A DNA stretch of 32,332 bases from Eubacteriales Family XIII. Incertae Sedis bacterium (lineage in GTDB: Bacteria > Bacillota > Clostridia > Peptostreptococcales > Anaerovoracaceae): positions 1 to 32,332 of the forward strand of contig JAISZM010000069.1 in assembly GCA_031269205.1 (NCBI GenBank), given 5' to 3'. Below are positions 16,173 to 26,083 of the stretch, in pieces. How positions within the stretch are numbered: position 1 is the first letter of the stretch; every line of letters starts with the position of its first letter. Both the position numbers and the translations under genes were made by a program. The notes below the pieces were generated by a model. The model ran no database searches, was not told the DNA's origin, and saw only the letters and a list, made by a program, of their open reading frames with translations.

Positions 16173-17924
16173 ATGCCGACTCATGCCATCGACCATGAAC
16201 AGATTATTACCCAAACTCCTCACGGAGTCGTCACTACGGATAGTGACTTCATAGTTCGTTACATCAACGCGTCAGCCGAGAGGCTGACCGACGTACGGAA
16301 ACAGGATGTTCTCGAAAAGAATCTCTTCGAAGCCATACCGCAGATGAGGAAAATAAAAGACAGGCTGGACGACAGCGTGCTGAACCGCGTTGAGTCAGGC
16401 GGGAAGACCATTGTCATCAGACATTTTAAGAATATGGAGTCTGACGAGGAAGAACAACGCTCAATGACGTACGTGTTCCTCATCAACGATTACAACGAGA
16501 TCATGTCGCTCACCACGGAGTTTGAACGAACCCAGCAGTTTATAGACGAGCTGCAGGAGATAATAGAAGCCTCCTTTGACGGGATACTTGTCACGGACGG
16601 CGATGGTAACGTGCTGCTTGTAAACCAGTCGTACGTGCGCAATACCAGCCTTCAAAAGGAAGAGATGATCGGCCATAATATGCGTGAAATGATCAACCCC
16701 GACTGGATGAAGGACTCCGTGGCGCTGCTCGTTATCGAGCAGCGCAAGCCAGCGACCCTGCATCACACGACCCGGCACGGCCGCAACATCATAGCGACCG
16801 GCACGCCCATTTTCGACAAAAAAGGCGATATCAAGATGGTCGTGATCAACACGAGGGACATCTCCGAGATATACGAGCTGCGCGACGAGCTGTCAAAGTC
16901 CAAGGAGATGGAAAAACTGTACTTTCGCCAGATTACGGACGAGAACGCCGGCGGCGATTCCCCAAAGATCGTCATCGCGGATTCGAAGATGCAGGACATT
17001 TTCTCCTTGGCGAAGAAGATAGCGGACTTCAACACGAGCGTCCTCATCACCGGGGAGTCCGGAGTCGGCAAGGATGTTCTCGCGAACTACATACACGAGC
17101 ACAGCAGCCTGCGCAAAGATCATCGCTTTGTCGCCGTGAATTGCGGCGCCATACCCGAGAATCTGCTTGAGTCGGAACTCTTCGGATATGACGAAGGAGC
17201 CTTTACCGGAGCGGTCAAGGGCGGCAAGCCCGGACTCATCGAGGCGGCCAACGGCGGGACGCTGTTCCTAGACGAGATCAGCGAGATGAGCCTGCCCCTG
17301 CAGGTCAAGCTCCTGAGGGTGATCGAGTCGCCGACGATCACGCCGGTCGGCTCCCAGCGCAAGATATCGGTTGAATTCAGACTGCTGGCGGCCACCAACA
17401 AGGATCTCGAAAAAGCGGTGGAGAAGGGCGCGTTCCGAAAGGATCTCTACTATCGGCTCAATGTCGTCACGATGAAGATTCCGCCGCTGAGGGAGCGCCG
17501 CGATGAGATATCCGCCTTGGCTCTGCGCTTTCTGCATATGTTCAACAAGCAGTACGGATTGGACAAGAAGATCACACGGGAAGTCATGAAAGAGCTGGAG
17601 GACTATCAATGGGAGGGTAACGTCCGGCAGTTGAAGAACACGGTCGAATACATGGTCGTCGTCAGCAACAACGAATACCTGCAAATCAACGACCTGCCCT
17701 GGATCCAGCAGAGCGGCTCGTCGATGGACGCGGATAAGGGCGATACGGCATCGTACAAGGTGCAGGTCGAAGCCTTCGAGCGCAGACTGTTGACCGATGC
17801 CCTGCGAAAATACGGTTCGTGCAGGAAAGCGGCCGCGGCGTTGAAGATAGATCCGTCCAACGTCGTTAGGAAGATGCAAAAATTCAAGATAAACGCCGAG
17901 AGAGGACGTATCAATGCGGAATGA
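16173..17924 (+). CDS. Sigma-54-dependent transcriptional activator (PAS-AAA+-Fis HTH)
   Basis: Walker A 'GESGVGKD', 'GAFTGA' in 'YDEGAFTGAVKGGKPGLIEAANGGTLFLDEISEM', N-terminal PAS-like regions, C-terminal Fis HTH 'KYGSCRKAAAALKIDPSNVVRKMQKF'. Confidence 0.96.
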   Translation: MPTHAIDHEQIITQTPHGVVTTDSDFIVRYINASAERLTDVRKQDVLEKNLFEAIPQMRKIKDRLDDSVLNRVESGGKTIVIRHFKNMESDEEEQRSMTYVFLINDYNEIMSLTTEFERTQQFIDELQEIIEASFDGILVTDGDGNVLLVNQSYVRNTSLQKEEMIGHNMREMINPDWMKDSVALLVIEQRKPATLHHTTRHGRNIIATGTPIFDKKGDIKMVVINTRDISEIYELRDELSKSKEMEKLYFRQITDENAGGDSPKIVIADSKMQDIFSLAKKIADFNTSVLITGESGVGKDVLANYIHEHSSLRKDHRFVAVNCGAIPENLLESELFGYDEGAFTGAVKGGKPGLIEAANGGTLFLDEISEMSLPLQVKLLRVIESPTITPVGSQRKISVEFRLLAATNKDLEKAVEKGAFRKDLYYRLNVVTMKIPPLRERRDEISALALRFLHMFNKQYGLDKKITREVMKELEDYQWEGNVRQLKNTVEYMVVVSNNEYLQINDLPWIQQSGSSMDADKGDTASYKVQVEAFERRLLTDALRKYGSCRKAAAALKIDPSNVVRKMQKFKINAERGRINAE

Positions 17925-17949
17925 ACCCGTAGCGAGGTCGAACAAAACT

Positions 17950-17986
17950 GTTGTGTTTTCGCATCGCTTCATTGCTGTAACGCAAC
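17950..17986. promoter_or_regulatory. Long dyad, candidate enhancer/UAS for the adjacent sigma-54 activator
   Basis: GTTGTG-TTTT-CGCAT (17950-17964) and reverse-complement half GTTGCG-TTAC-AGCAA (17986-17972), 7-nt spacer; similar dyad at 20421-20456. Confidence 0.6.
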
Positions 17987-18141
17987 GCCGGCGCTGCTTA
18001 GGGAGAGACTGCCTCTAGCGTTCCGTCCCGTACCAAATTTTTTTCTTAAAAAAAACGATGGCCGAAAATCGCGAAATACCAACAACGGAGTACATTTTGC
18101 AAATAAAAATTTTCAGAAGATTCACTTGATTGTGCAAAGTA

Positions 18142-18155
18142 GGAATAAGACTTGC
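18142..18155 (+). promoter_or_regulatory. Weak candidate sigma-54 -24/-12 promoter (GG-N10-GC)
   Basis: aGGaataagactTGCg: GG (18142-18143) and TTGC (18152-18155) with N10; the -24 box is otherwise poor. Confidence 0.35.
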
Positions 18156-18342
18156 GTAAACAGTAATAAGGTGTCATTGAGTATGAGATGAGATTCGTTT
18201 TTTGTTTTTTCGTTGCGTCATGATGAGGAAAGGAGGTTTTTTCTGACGTATTATACGCCATTTTATTCATTGTTTATCAAAAATGAGTGTGACCGGCGCC
18301 AATATACCTCATATGCGCCGGGAGTCAATGGAGGAGACACAA

Positions 18343-19521
18343 ATGGAAGAAAAGAAAAAGTTTCAGATGCCGGTATTTCTGATGATAGCGGGCGCGTACT
18401 CGTCGTATACCATCGGCGCGGGCTTCGCGTCGGGCAACGAGGTCATGCAGTTCTTCGGATCGTGGGGCGTGCCGACCGCTTTCGTGGCGGCTCTCTGTAC
18501 GCTCGTAATGACCGCGTATTTCTGCGCGAGCGCCTACAGGGCGGGGCAGTCGAATACGTTTGAAAAGCCGCATGACGTGTACGTCTATTTCTGCGGCAAA
18601 TACGTCGGCTGGGTATTTGAAGTCTTCGTCATCATCTTCGTGCTCGGCATATTTGCGACGATGTTCTCGGGCGCGGGTTCGATGCTGAACCAGTTCCTCG
18701 GGCTGAATCAGTACGTCGGCTCGATCATCATCGGTATCATAGCGTCGGTCGTCGTCTTCGGCGGTTTCAAGAGAGTGGCTGCGGTACTCGGATACGCGGG
18801 CATCCTAATCATCGCTTTCGTCGTGGTCGTCGGCATCATCACGCTTGCCAGCCCGAACGCCAGCCTTGACCAGTCCGCGAATGTCGCGCAGATGGTCGCT
18901 GACGGGAAGATATGGCAGGCCAACCTCATGGAACTCCCGCCGCTCAGCTTCATACCGGGATTCGCGGGACTGAACGGACCTGTTCTTGAAGGCTTCTGCT
19001 ACGCGGGCGTCTGCCTGATCGTGAGTATCCCCTTCATCGTGGCTCAGGGTCGTCAGACGAAGAACATGAAAGAGGCTTTAGGCAGCGGCATCTTCGCCGG
19101 CATATTCTTCTCGGTCGGCATGATCCTCGTCATCTGCATCCTGCTCGGCAATTTCCAGTACATCACGGACGCGAATGGCGACATGCAGCCGATACCGGCG
19201 CTCGCGGCTGTCGAAGGACTTCTCGGCAGGGGCACGGGAGCGGTCTACATGATCATACTGATCGCGGGCATCTTCACGACAATCACGGGTTATCTGTGGC
19301 TGCTCACGGATCGCGTGTTCGGCGAAGTCAAGAATAAGAAGAGCAACATATTCACGGCTATACTCATGATCATCGGCGTGGTGCTCGGCGGCGTGCTGCC
19401 GTTCAGCGCGGTTGTGAACTTCCTCTGGCCGCTCTCAGGTTTCGCGGGCATCATCTTTGTCATCTTCATGATCGTCAAGGATATCCGCGCAAGCGGCGCG
19501 AAGAAAGATCAGGCAGCCTGA
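18343..19521 (+). CDS. YkvI-like membrane transport protein
   Basis: Multiple hydrophobic segments, 'AGAYSSYTIGAGFASGNEVMQFFGSWG' typical of the YkvI/COG3949 group; RBS ggagg upstream of 18343. Confidence 0.8.
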   Translation: MEEKKKFQMPVFLMIAGAYSSYTIGAGFASGNEVMQFFGSWGVPTAFVAALCTLVMTAYFCASAYRAGQSNTFEKPHDVYVYFCGKYVGWVFEVFVIIFVLGIFATMFSGAGSMLNQFLGLNQYVGSIIIGIIASVVVFGGFKRVAAVLGYAGILIIAFVVVVGIITLASPNASLDQSANVAQMVADGKIWQANLMELPPLSFIPGFAGLNGPVLEGFCYAGVCLIVSIPFIVAQGRQTKNMKEALGSGIFAGIFFSVGMILVICILLGNFQYITDANGDMQPIPALAAVEGLLGRGTGAVYMIILIAGIFTTITGYLWLLTDRVFGEVKNKKSNIFTAILMIIGVVLGGVLPFSAVVNFLWPLSGFAGIIFVIFMIVKDIRASGAKKDQAA

Positions 19522-19529
19522 TCGTAGAT

Positions 19530-19571
19530 TAAAAAGCTCCGCGCGGTCTGTGGTTCCGCGCGGGGCTTTGT
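19530..19571 (+). terminator. Rho-independent terminator after the transporter gene
   Basis: aaaaAGCTCCGCGCGG-tctgtggtt-CCGCGCGGGGCTttgtttt, GC-rich stem followed by a T-rich tract. Confidence 0.8.
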
Positions 19572-19612
19572 TTTATATTAGGTTTCCGGGGTGGATTTTA
19601 GAGGAAAGAAAT

Positions 19613-20401
19613 ATGGATCACCGAAAGACAAACAGACAATATGGCTATCTGTCGCCTGAAAACAACGGGGTGGTCGTCAGGACGCTGGATTACCAGCAGG
19701 TAGCCGGATACGGCGTGGGTATCATATATATAGGGAGCTTGAATTACCCCTATTTGCCGGGGAACGTCGTCAACGCGTACACCTACGATTTTCCGGTGCG
19801 CCTGCAACCGGTGCCGACGGATATACCGCGTCTTTTCGCGGCGGATCCGACGATAGCGGACGACATCATAGCCGTATGCAGACATATGATAGACTTCGAA
19901 GGCGTGCGCGCCATCTGCGCGGCATGTGGTTTCTTCGGAAATTTCCACCAGCAGGTGGCCGAGGCGCTTGAGGTGCCGGTCGCTCTGTCGAGTCTCACGC
20001 AGGTGCCGTTCATCAGGAATCTCATCAAGCCCAGCCAGAAGATCGGCGTCTTGACAGCGGACAAGTCCTCGCTCACGCCCAAGCTTTTGGATAATTGTTT
20101 CATCACCGACCATGACCAGCTCGTAGTGAAGGATTTGCGCCACGCGCCCGAGTTCTCCTGCATTCTTGAATACCGCGGCGAATTTGACAACGGAGAGGTG
20201 AGGAACGAGGTCGTTTCGGCGGCTCTGGAGCTTCTGGAGGAGGACGCTGACATCGGCGCCATTGTACTTGAGTGCAGCGATATGCCGCCGTACGCCTATG
20301 CCGTACAGCAGGCGACCCAGTTGCCAGTCTTCGATTTTATCACGCTGATCAAATGGCTGCATAGCGGAGTCCATTATGGTCCGTACAGCGGATGGATATA
20401 G
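19613..20401 (+). CDS. Asp/Glu/hydantoin racemase family protein
   Basis: 'RAICAACGFFGNFHQQVAEALEVPVALSSL' and 'IGAIVLECSDMPPYAYAVQQATQLPVFDFITLI' give the paired-Cys racemase architecture; RBS gaggaaag; ends in TAG. Confidence 0.85.
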   Translation: MDHRKTNRQYGYLSPENNGVVVRTLDYQQVAGYGVGIIYIGSLNYPYLPGNVVNAYTYDFPVRLQPVPTDIPRLFAADPTIADDIIAVCRHMIDFEGVRAICAACGFFGNFHQQVAEALEVPVALSSLTQVPFIRNLIKPSQKIGVLTADKSSLTPKLLDNCFITDHDQLVVKDLRHAPEFSCILEYRGEFDNGEVRNEVVSAALELLEEDADIGAIVLECSDMPPYAYAVQQATQLPVFDFITLIKWLHSGVHYGPYSGWI

Positions 20402-20420
20402 ACTGATCTTCGGACAAAGC

Positions 20421-20456
20421 GTTGCGCTATTGCACTATTTGGTGCGGTGACGCAAC
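20421..20456. promoter_or_regulatory. Long dyad, candidate enhancer/UAS for a sigma-54 activator
   Basis: GTTGCG-CTAT-TGCAC (20421-20435), 6-nt spacer, reverse-complement half GTTGCG-TCAC-CGCAC (20456-20442). Confidence 0.65.
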
Positions 20457-20664
20457 ACTTGGCGGTCGGCTCTGCGCCGGCGCAACGAGAACAAGAGAGT
20501 CGGAGCCTCTCCCGCAGGAGTCGAAGACGGTTGCGTCGGCGTAGATCCAATGAAAATCATACCGACGTTTTCCTTAGAAATTTGCGGTTTTCTAGCGATT
20601 CGGCTCAGGTAGCGTGCCTGTTCGCCGCGCGTCGTGAAATAATAGTTGCCGCCATAGCCTTCAT

Positions 20665-20680
20665 AGGCACGATCCTTGCA
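20665..20680 (+). promoter_or_regulatory. Sigma-54 (-24/-12) promoter
   Basis: AGGCACGATCCTTGCA against consensus TGGCACGNNNNTTGCA: one mismatch, GG-N10-GC spacing correct; about 110 nt upstream of the dehydratase start and 209 bp downstream of the dyad. Confidence 0.85.
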
Positions 20681-20788
20681 TTATAATCAAGCGTATGGTC
20701 ATTGTTCTTTCCGGCGAAGTCCTTTTTAGTGAGCGGGGTCTTCGGTCGGCTGACAAAAAATAATGTTCAATCTAGTGAGGAGAGTGAG

Positions 20789-21994
20789 TTGAGCGAACAA
20801 AAAACATCGAAGGAGCTTTTGAATGAGCTTCTGGAGACGCATTACGACAATGCGATGAAGGTCCAGAGCGAAGGCAAACTTTTGGCGTGGTGTACTTCTA
20901 TCTCGCCGCAGGAATTGCTTGAGACGATGGATATCTATGCGGTCTATCCGGAAAATCACGCCGCCGCGATCGGAGCGCGCAAGCAGGCGCCGGACTTTAT
21001 CAACTATTCGGAGAGCAACGGTTATTCCTCCGACCTGTGTTCGTATGCGCGGGTCAACCTCGCCTATATGGATATCCTGCAAAGCGAGGCCGGCAATATA
21101 CCGCGGCCCGATCTGATCTTTTGTTGCAGCAATATCTGCAACACGGTCTTGAAATGGTACGAGAACATTTCGAAAGAGCTGAATATCCCGTTGATCGTCT
21201 TCGATACGCCGTTCAATCACCAGTACGAGGTGAATGACCAGTGTACTCAATATATCAAGGGTCAGCTCCTTGAAGCGATCGGGAAGCTCGAGCAGATTAC
21301 TGGCAGGAAGTTCGATCACGATCGCTTCCGGGAGGTCATGAAGATCTCATCGGAAACGTCCAAGTGGTGGAAAAAGGCTTCGCTGGAAGCGGCGGCAAAG
21401 CCATCCCCGTTGAACGGGTTTGAACTGTTCAACTACATGGCGGCGATCGTCTGCGCGCGCGGAACCGTCGCGGGTCGGGATCTCTACAAACTCTGGTATG
21501 AAGAACTTCGGGACAAGGCCGCGAAGGGTCTCGGTCCCTGGAAGGACGAAGATGAGAAATACCGCGTCATGTGGGACGGCATCGCCTGCTGGCCCTATCT
21601 CGGTCTCACGTACAAAACGCTGAAGAAATACGGAATCAATATGGTCACGTCCACCTATCCGGACTCATGGTATATCGTCTATGATGTGGACGACCTCGAT
21701 GGAATGGCTCGTTGCTACAGTTCGAATTACGTCAACAGGAATCTTTCTTTCGGCGCGGACAACATCGTGGATATCGTGAACAAATTCTCTCTGGACGGTA
21801 TCGTCTTCCACTCCAACAGAAGCTGCAAGCTCATGGATTTTCGGCAATTTGAGATACAGCGTCAGGTTGAAGCCCGCACGGGCGTCCCGTCGATCATCTT
21901 CGACGGCGACCAAACCGATCCGAGAGCGTTCAATCCGTCTCAGTTTGAGAACAGGATTCAGGCCCTTGTTGAGATGATGGAATCAAGAAGGTAA
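20789..21994 (+). CDS. 2-hydroxyacyl-CoA dehydratase subunit (HgdA/FldB-like)
   Basis: 'LLAWCTSISPQELLETMDIYAVYPENHAAAIGAR', 'LIFCCSNICNTVLKWYENISKELNIPLIVFDTPF', 'HSNRSCKLMDFRQFEIQRQVEARTGVPSIIFDGDQTDPR'. TTG start proposed at 20789 after gaggagagtgag. Confidence 0.92.
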   Translation: MSEQKTSKELLNELLETHYDNAMKVQSEGKLLAWCTSISPQELLETMDIYAVYPENHAAAIGARKQAPDFINYSESNGYSSDLCSYARVNLAYMDILQSEAGNIPRPDLIFCCSNICNTVLKWYENISKELNIPLIVFDTPFNHQYEVNDQCTQYIKGQLLEAIGKLEQITGRKFDHDRFREVMKISSETSKWWKKASLEAAAKPSPLNGFELFNYMAAIVCARGTVAGRDLYKLWYEELRDKAAKGLGPWKDEDEKYRVMWDGIACWPYLGLTYKTLKKYGINMVTSTYPDSWYIVYDVDDLDGMARCYSSNYVNRNLSFGADNIVDIVNKFSLDGIVFHSNRSCKLMDFRQFEIQRQVEARTGVPSIIFDGDQTDPRAFNPSQFENRIQALVEMMESRR

Positions 21995-22009
21995 AGGGGG
22001 CGTAACACG

Positions 22010-23143
22010 ATGAATGGAATCAATGACAAGATAAATGAACTGAAAGCAATCTCACAGAATCCCGGACAATCGGTAGCTCAGGCGATCAAGGACACGGGCA
22101 AAAAGGCGGTTGGCTGTTTCCCGATATATACGCCGGACGAGGTCGTGTACGCCCTCGGTCTCCTGCCTGTCGGCATGTGGGGCGGTCCTTCGAAGGGAAA
22201 CAAGTCCAGCAAATACCTCCAGACATTCTGCTGTTCGATCATGAAGGCTAATACGGAGCAGGCTCTTGGCGGAGACTATGATATGCTCAGCGCGGTGATA
22301 GTCACGTCGTTTTGTGACACGCTGAAATGTATCATCGAAGATTGGAAAATCGCCGTTCCCCATCTGAACATCGTCCCCATCGTCTATCCGCAAAACCGCA
22401 AATCAAACTCTGGCAAGACATATTTCAAAGCGGAGTTGAAGAGGGTCGCCGACGAACTCGCGGAGATTACGGACACGTCGTACACGGACGAAAGCCTCGC
22501 CGCCGCCGTCGACCTCTATGACGAATACCGCCGAACGCTTCAGGATTTCGTGAAAAGTGTCGCCGAAAAGCCGGGTCTCATCACTCCGCTTGAACGGCAT
22601 CACGTCGTCAAGGCCGGTTATTTTATCGACAAAAAAGATTATGTACCCAAGGTGAAAGCCCTCACCGAGGACATTAGAGCGGCGGAAGTTCCCTCAGACA
22701 GACAAGGTCTCAACCCGATCGTGATATCCGGAATCATCGGGGAACCCGACGGTTTGCTCGAGGTCTTTGACGAGTGCGGATTCACCGTCGTCGGCGACGA
22801 TCTTGCGCAGGAATCGCGCCAGTTCAGGACGATCGCGCCGAATGTCGGCGATGGATTTGATCGTATGGTCGAGCGCATAGCAATGCAGGATGGTTGCGCG
22901 TTCCTGTATGACGAAGAGAAAAGGCGAGGCCGGATGATCGTTGATCTGGCCAAAGAGACCGGAGCGGTCGGCGTCATTTTCAATCAGCTCAAGTTTTGCG
23001 ATCCGGAGGAATTCGATTGGCCCCTCGTCAAGAAGGAGTTCAACGCGGCGGAATTGCCGTACCTCTACATAGAGACCGAGCAGCAGATGGATTCGCTTGA
23101 ACAGGTGAGAACCAGCATTCAAACCTTTGGAGAGTTGCTCTGA
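22010..23143 (+). CDS. 2-hydroxyacyl-CoA dehydratase subunit (HgdB/FldC-like)
   Basis: 'KKAVGCFPIYTPDEVVYALGLLPVGMWGG', 'FCCSIMKANTEQ', 'SFCDTLKCIIEDWK', 'DEEKRRGRMIVDLAKETGAVGVIFNQLKFCDPEEFD', typical second subunit. Confidence 0.92.
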   Translation: MNGINDKINELKAISQNPGQSVAQAIKDTGKKAVGCFPIYTPDEVVYALGLLPVGMWGGPSKGNKSSKYLQTFCCSIMKANTEQALGGDYDMLSAVIVTSFCDTLKCIIEDWKIAVPHLNIVPIVYPQNRKSNSGKTYFKAELKRVADELAEITDTSYTDESLAAAVDLYDEYRRTLQDFVKSVAEKPGLITPLERHHVVKAGYFIDKKDYVPKVKALTEDIRAAEVPSDRQGLNPIVISGIIGEPDGLLEVFDECGFTVVGDDLAQESRQFRTIAPNVGDGFDRMVERIAMQDGCAFLYDEEKRRGRMIVDLAKETGAVGVIFNQLKFCDPEEFDWPLVKKEFNAAELPYLYIETEQQMDSLEQVRTSIQTFGELL

Positions 23144-23919
23144 TGCCCGAACGCGCCTATATGGGAATCGACATAGGCTCGTCCTCGTCGAAGGCGGTGA
23201 TTATCGACAGGGACGCCGCTATCAGAGGTGAACACATCATCAATCTCGGTACGGGTAGCCGTGGACCCGCCGATGCGATTGCGAAGGCCTTTGAACAGGC
23301 CGGTATTACGAAGGTCGACAGGACTGTCGCGACAGGGTACGGGCGCATTCTCTTCAAGGAGGCAGACAAGCAGATCACGGAGATCAGCTGTCACGCGCGC
23401 GGCGTCAAACAACTTGTTCCGACGGCGGAAACCGTCGTCGACATAGGAGGGCAGGACGCGAAAGTCATCCGGGTCAAGCCGGATGGCAGAGTTGAAAATT
23501 TCGTCATGAACGACAAGTGCGCAGCCGGCACCGGCAGGTTTCTCGAGGTGATGTCGCGGGTTCTAGGTGTGGGGATCGACCAGCTCTCGGAACTCGCCGA
23601 CAAAGGCAAGCCGGGCGTCAATATCAGCAGCACCTGTACGGTGTTCGCGGAGTCGGAGGTGATCTCGCAGTTGTCCTCCGGCAGCAGCATAGAGGATGTA
23701 GCGCTCGGCGCGCATCGGTCTATCGCCGAGAGGATCGTGGGCCTTGCCGGGCGCGTCGGCATTGAGGACGATGTCGTCATGACCGGAGGCGTAGCGTTGA
23801 ACGATAGTGTCGTGCAGGCGGTGGAGGATGTTTCCGGCCACAAGATAACACGACTCAAGGATCCTCAGGGTATGGGCGCCTTCGGGGCGGCTCTCTACGC
23901 AAGGGATCTGGACAATTAG
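23143..23919 (+). CDS. 2-hydroxyacyl-CoA dehydratase activator ATPase (HgdC/BadF-like)
   Basis: 'MGIDIGSSSSKAVIIDRD', 'NDKCAAGTGRFLEVM', 'STCTVFAESEVISQLSSG', 'VMTGGVALNDSVV'; start overlaps the upstream stop (TGATG); ends TAG TGA. Confidence 0.95.
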   Translation: MPERAYMGIDIGSSSSKAVIIDRDAAIRGEHIINLGTGSRGPADAIAKAFEQAGITKVDRTVATGYGRILFKEADKQITEISCHARGVKQLVPTAETVVDIGGQDAKVIRVKPDGRVENFVMNDKCAAGTGRFLEVMSRVLGVGIDQLSELADKGKPGVNISSTCTVFAESEVISQLSSGSSIEDVALGAHRSIAERIVGLAGRVGIEDDVVMTGGVALNDSVVQAVEDVSGHKITRLKDPQGMGAFGAALYARDLDN

Positions 23920-23967
23920 TGATTTGCCATAGAGTTTACAGGAAGAATAAAAAGGAGGTACTAAACT

Positions 23968-24825
23968 ATGGACATCAAGAAGGTAGCTATGGTAGGCGGT
24001 GGTACAATGGGCAATCAAATTGCCATACAGGTCGCGATCTCGGGCTATGAGACACGCCTTTACTCGCGCAGTCAGAGTACCGTCGATAAGGCGAAGTCTT
24101 TCGCGGACGGTTGGTTTGCGAAGCAGGTCTCAAAGGAGAAATTGACGCAGGCGGACGCCGATGCGCATAAAGCGCGTCTCAGTTTCACGACGGATCTCGC
24201 CGACGCGGTCAAAGATGTGGATCTCGTGATCGAAGCTGTTGTGGATGTGCTCGATACAAAACGGAAAGTTCTCGCGCAGATTGACGCATTGACACCCGAT
24301 ACTACTATCTTTGCAAGCAACAGCTCATACATCGTCGCCTCACGGTTTGCGGATGCCGTGAAAGACCCGAGCAAGGTGATGAATCTGCATTTCTTCAATC
24401 CCGCCCTCATCATGAAGCTCGTCGAAGTCGTCCGGGGTCCGCACGTTTCCGACGACACGATCGACACGATGATCGAGTTCGTCAAGTCGATAGGCAAGAT
24501 ACCGGCCGTCGTCAACAAGGAGATATACGGGTTCATCGTGAACCGGGTATTCAGCGCCATCACAAAGGAAGCCTGCTATATGTACGATCAGGGCGTCGCG
24601 TCCTATGAGGATATCGACAACGCCGTGAAGTACGGGCTTTCCCACCCGATGGGGCCGTTTGAGCTGCTTGACCTGACCGGCATAGATCTCGAGTACGACG
24701 TGTTGACCGAGAAGTACAAGACGACGGGTGACCTGGCCGACAAGCCGAGCGTAACCCTCGTCGAACACCACGCGAGGGGCGAGTACGGAAGAAAGACGAA
24801 GAAGGGCTTCTACAGTTACGAATAG
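23968..24825 (+). CDS. 3-hydroxyacyl-CoA (3-hydroxybutyryl-CoA) dehydrogenase
   Basis: 'KKVAMVGGGTMGNQIAIQVAISGYETRLYSRS', 'LHFFNPALIMKLVEVVRG', 'GFIVNRVFSAITKEA', 'GLSHPMGPFELLDLTGID'. Confidence 0.93.
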   Translation: MDIKKVAMVGGGTMGNQIAIQVAISGYETRLYSRSQSTVDKAKSFADGWFAKQVSKEKLTQADADAHKARLSFTTDLADAVKDVDLVIEAVVDVLDTKRKVLAQIDALTPDTTIFASNSSYIVASRFADAVKDPSKVMNLHFFNPALIMKLVEVVRGPHVSDDTIDTMIEFVKSIGKIPAVVNKEIYGFIVNRVFSAITKEACYMYDQGVASYEDIDNAVKYGLSHPMGPFELLDLTGIDLEYDVLTEKYKTTGDLADKPSVTLVEHHARGEYGRKTKKGFYSYE

Positions 24826-24863
24826 GGGCAGTTAGCGCTAGTTTCAAAGGAGGAAAAGTTATC

Positions 24864-26048
24864 ATGAGTGAAAAAAATGTAGTGATTTGCGCGGGTGTAA
24901 GGACTCCGATCGGTACGATTGGCGGACAGTTCAAGACGATAACGTCGTTGGATCTGTCGATCCCCGTGCTTCAGGAACTGGTAAAGCGTTCGGGCATCGA
25001 TCCGGAGAAGATCGCGGACGTGATCTGGGGATGTAATTATCAGAGAACTTATAAGGAGAACAACCTCGCCAGAGTGGCGCTTGTGAAGGCAGGTCTGCCC
25101 ACCTCAGTGCCGGGCATCACGATACACCGGAATTGTACCTCGTCGATGTCGTCCATGCAGATCGGTTTTTATCAGATCAAAGCGGGCGAGGCCGACGCTA
25201 TTATCGCGGGCGGCGCGGACAGCATGAGCACGGCGCCTCATATGAATTTTGACTTCCGCTACGGAAAGAAGTTCGGCCACAGCGATCTGCGTGATTCCAT
25301 GTGGGATTCGCTGACGAATCTAGGTATCGGCCCCGCGATGGGCATTACCGCCGAGAACGTAGCCGAGAGATTCGGCGTCACGCGCGAGGAGCAGGATGAG
25401 TACGCCCTTCTGAGCCAGCAGCGCGCGGTGGCCGCGCAGGACGCGGGCAAATTCAAAGATGAGATCACTCCTGTTACGGTACCCGGGCGGAAGGGCGACA
25501 CGACGTTCGATACGGACGAGTATCCCAAGCGCGACGCCACGATCGAAAGTCTGCAAAGACTGAAGGCGACGTTCAAGGACGGCGGTACGGTAACGCCCGG
25601 CAACGCGTCTGGCATGAATGACGCGGCTTCAGGAGTCCTCCTCGTCGAGGAGTCGAAGGCGAAGGAATGGGGTCTTCCCATCCTCGCTCGAGTGCTTGCG
25701 ACCGCGACGACGGGCGTCGATCCGGAGATCATGGGCATAGGTCCGGTCAGTTCATCCAACGTCGCGCTTGAAAAAGCGGGTCTCACATTGGACGACATCG
25801 AACTCGCCGAAATCAACGAGGCTTTTGCCGCGCAGTATCTGGCGGTGGAGAAAGAACTCGGCCTGAAGCGTGAGATCACAAATGTGAATGGCGGCGGCAT
25901 CTCACTCGGACATCCCGTCGGAGCCACCGGATCCAGAATAGTGATTACGTTGATCTATGAAATGAAGCGCCGCGGTCTTCGCTACGGTCTTGCCGGGCTG
26001 TGCGCTGGTGGCGGTATGGGTGTTTCAATCGTTGTGGAGGTCCTGTGA
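24864..26048 (+). CDS. Acetyl-CoA acetyltransferase/thiolase
   Basis: Nucleophile region 'HRNCTSSMSS', 'NVNGGGISLGHPVGATGSRI', C-terminal 'LAGLCAGGGMGVSIVVE'. Confidence 0.94.
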   Translation: MSEKNVVICAGVRTPIGTIGGQFKTITSLDLSIPVLQELVKRSGIDPEKIADVIWGCNYQRTYKENNLARVALVKAGLPTSVPGITIHRNCTSSMSSMQIGFYQIKAGEADAIIAGGADSMSTAPHMNFDFRYGKKFGHSDLRDSMWDSLTNLGIGPAMGITAENVAERFGVTREEQDEYALLSQQRAVAAQDAGKFKDEITPVTVPGRKGDTTFDTDEYPKRDATIESLQRLKATFKDGGTVTPGNASGMNDAASGVLLVEESKAKEWGLPILARVLATATTGVDPEIMGIGPVSSSNVALEKAGLTLDDIELAEINEAFAAQYLAVEKELGLKREITNVNGGGISLGHPVGATGSRIVITLIYEMKRRGLRYGLAGLCAGGGMGVSIVVEVL

Positions 26049-26083
26049 CGCGATAGCGCGGGCATGGAAGGAGAGATAATTCA

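Noticed and set aside
20402-20686. Open frame continuing after the racemase TAG stop (includes the 79-aa ORF 20447-20686), possible Pyl read-through extension
   Set aside because: It runs through the dyad and sigma-54 promoter and encodes an Arg-rich low-complexity sequence; better explained as intergenic regulatory DNA.
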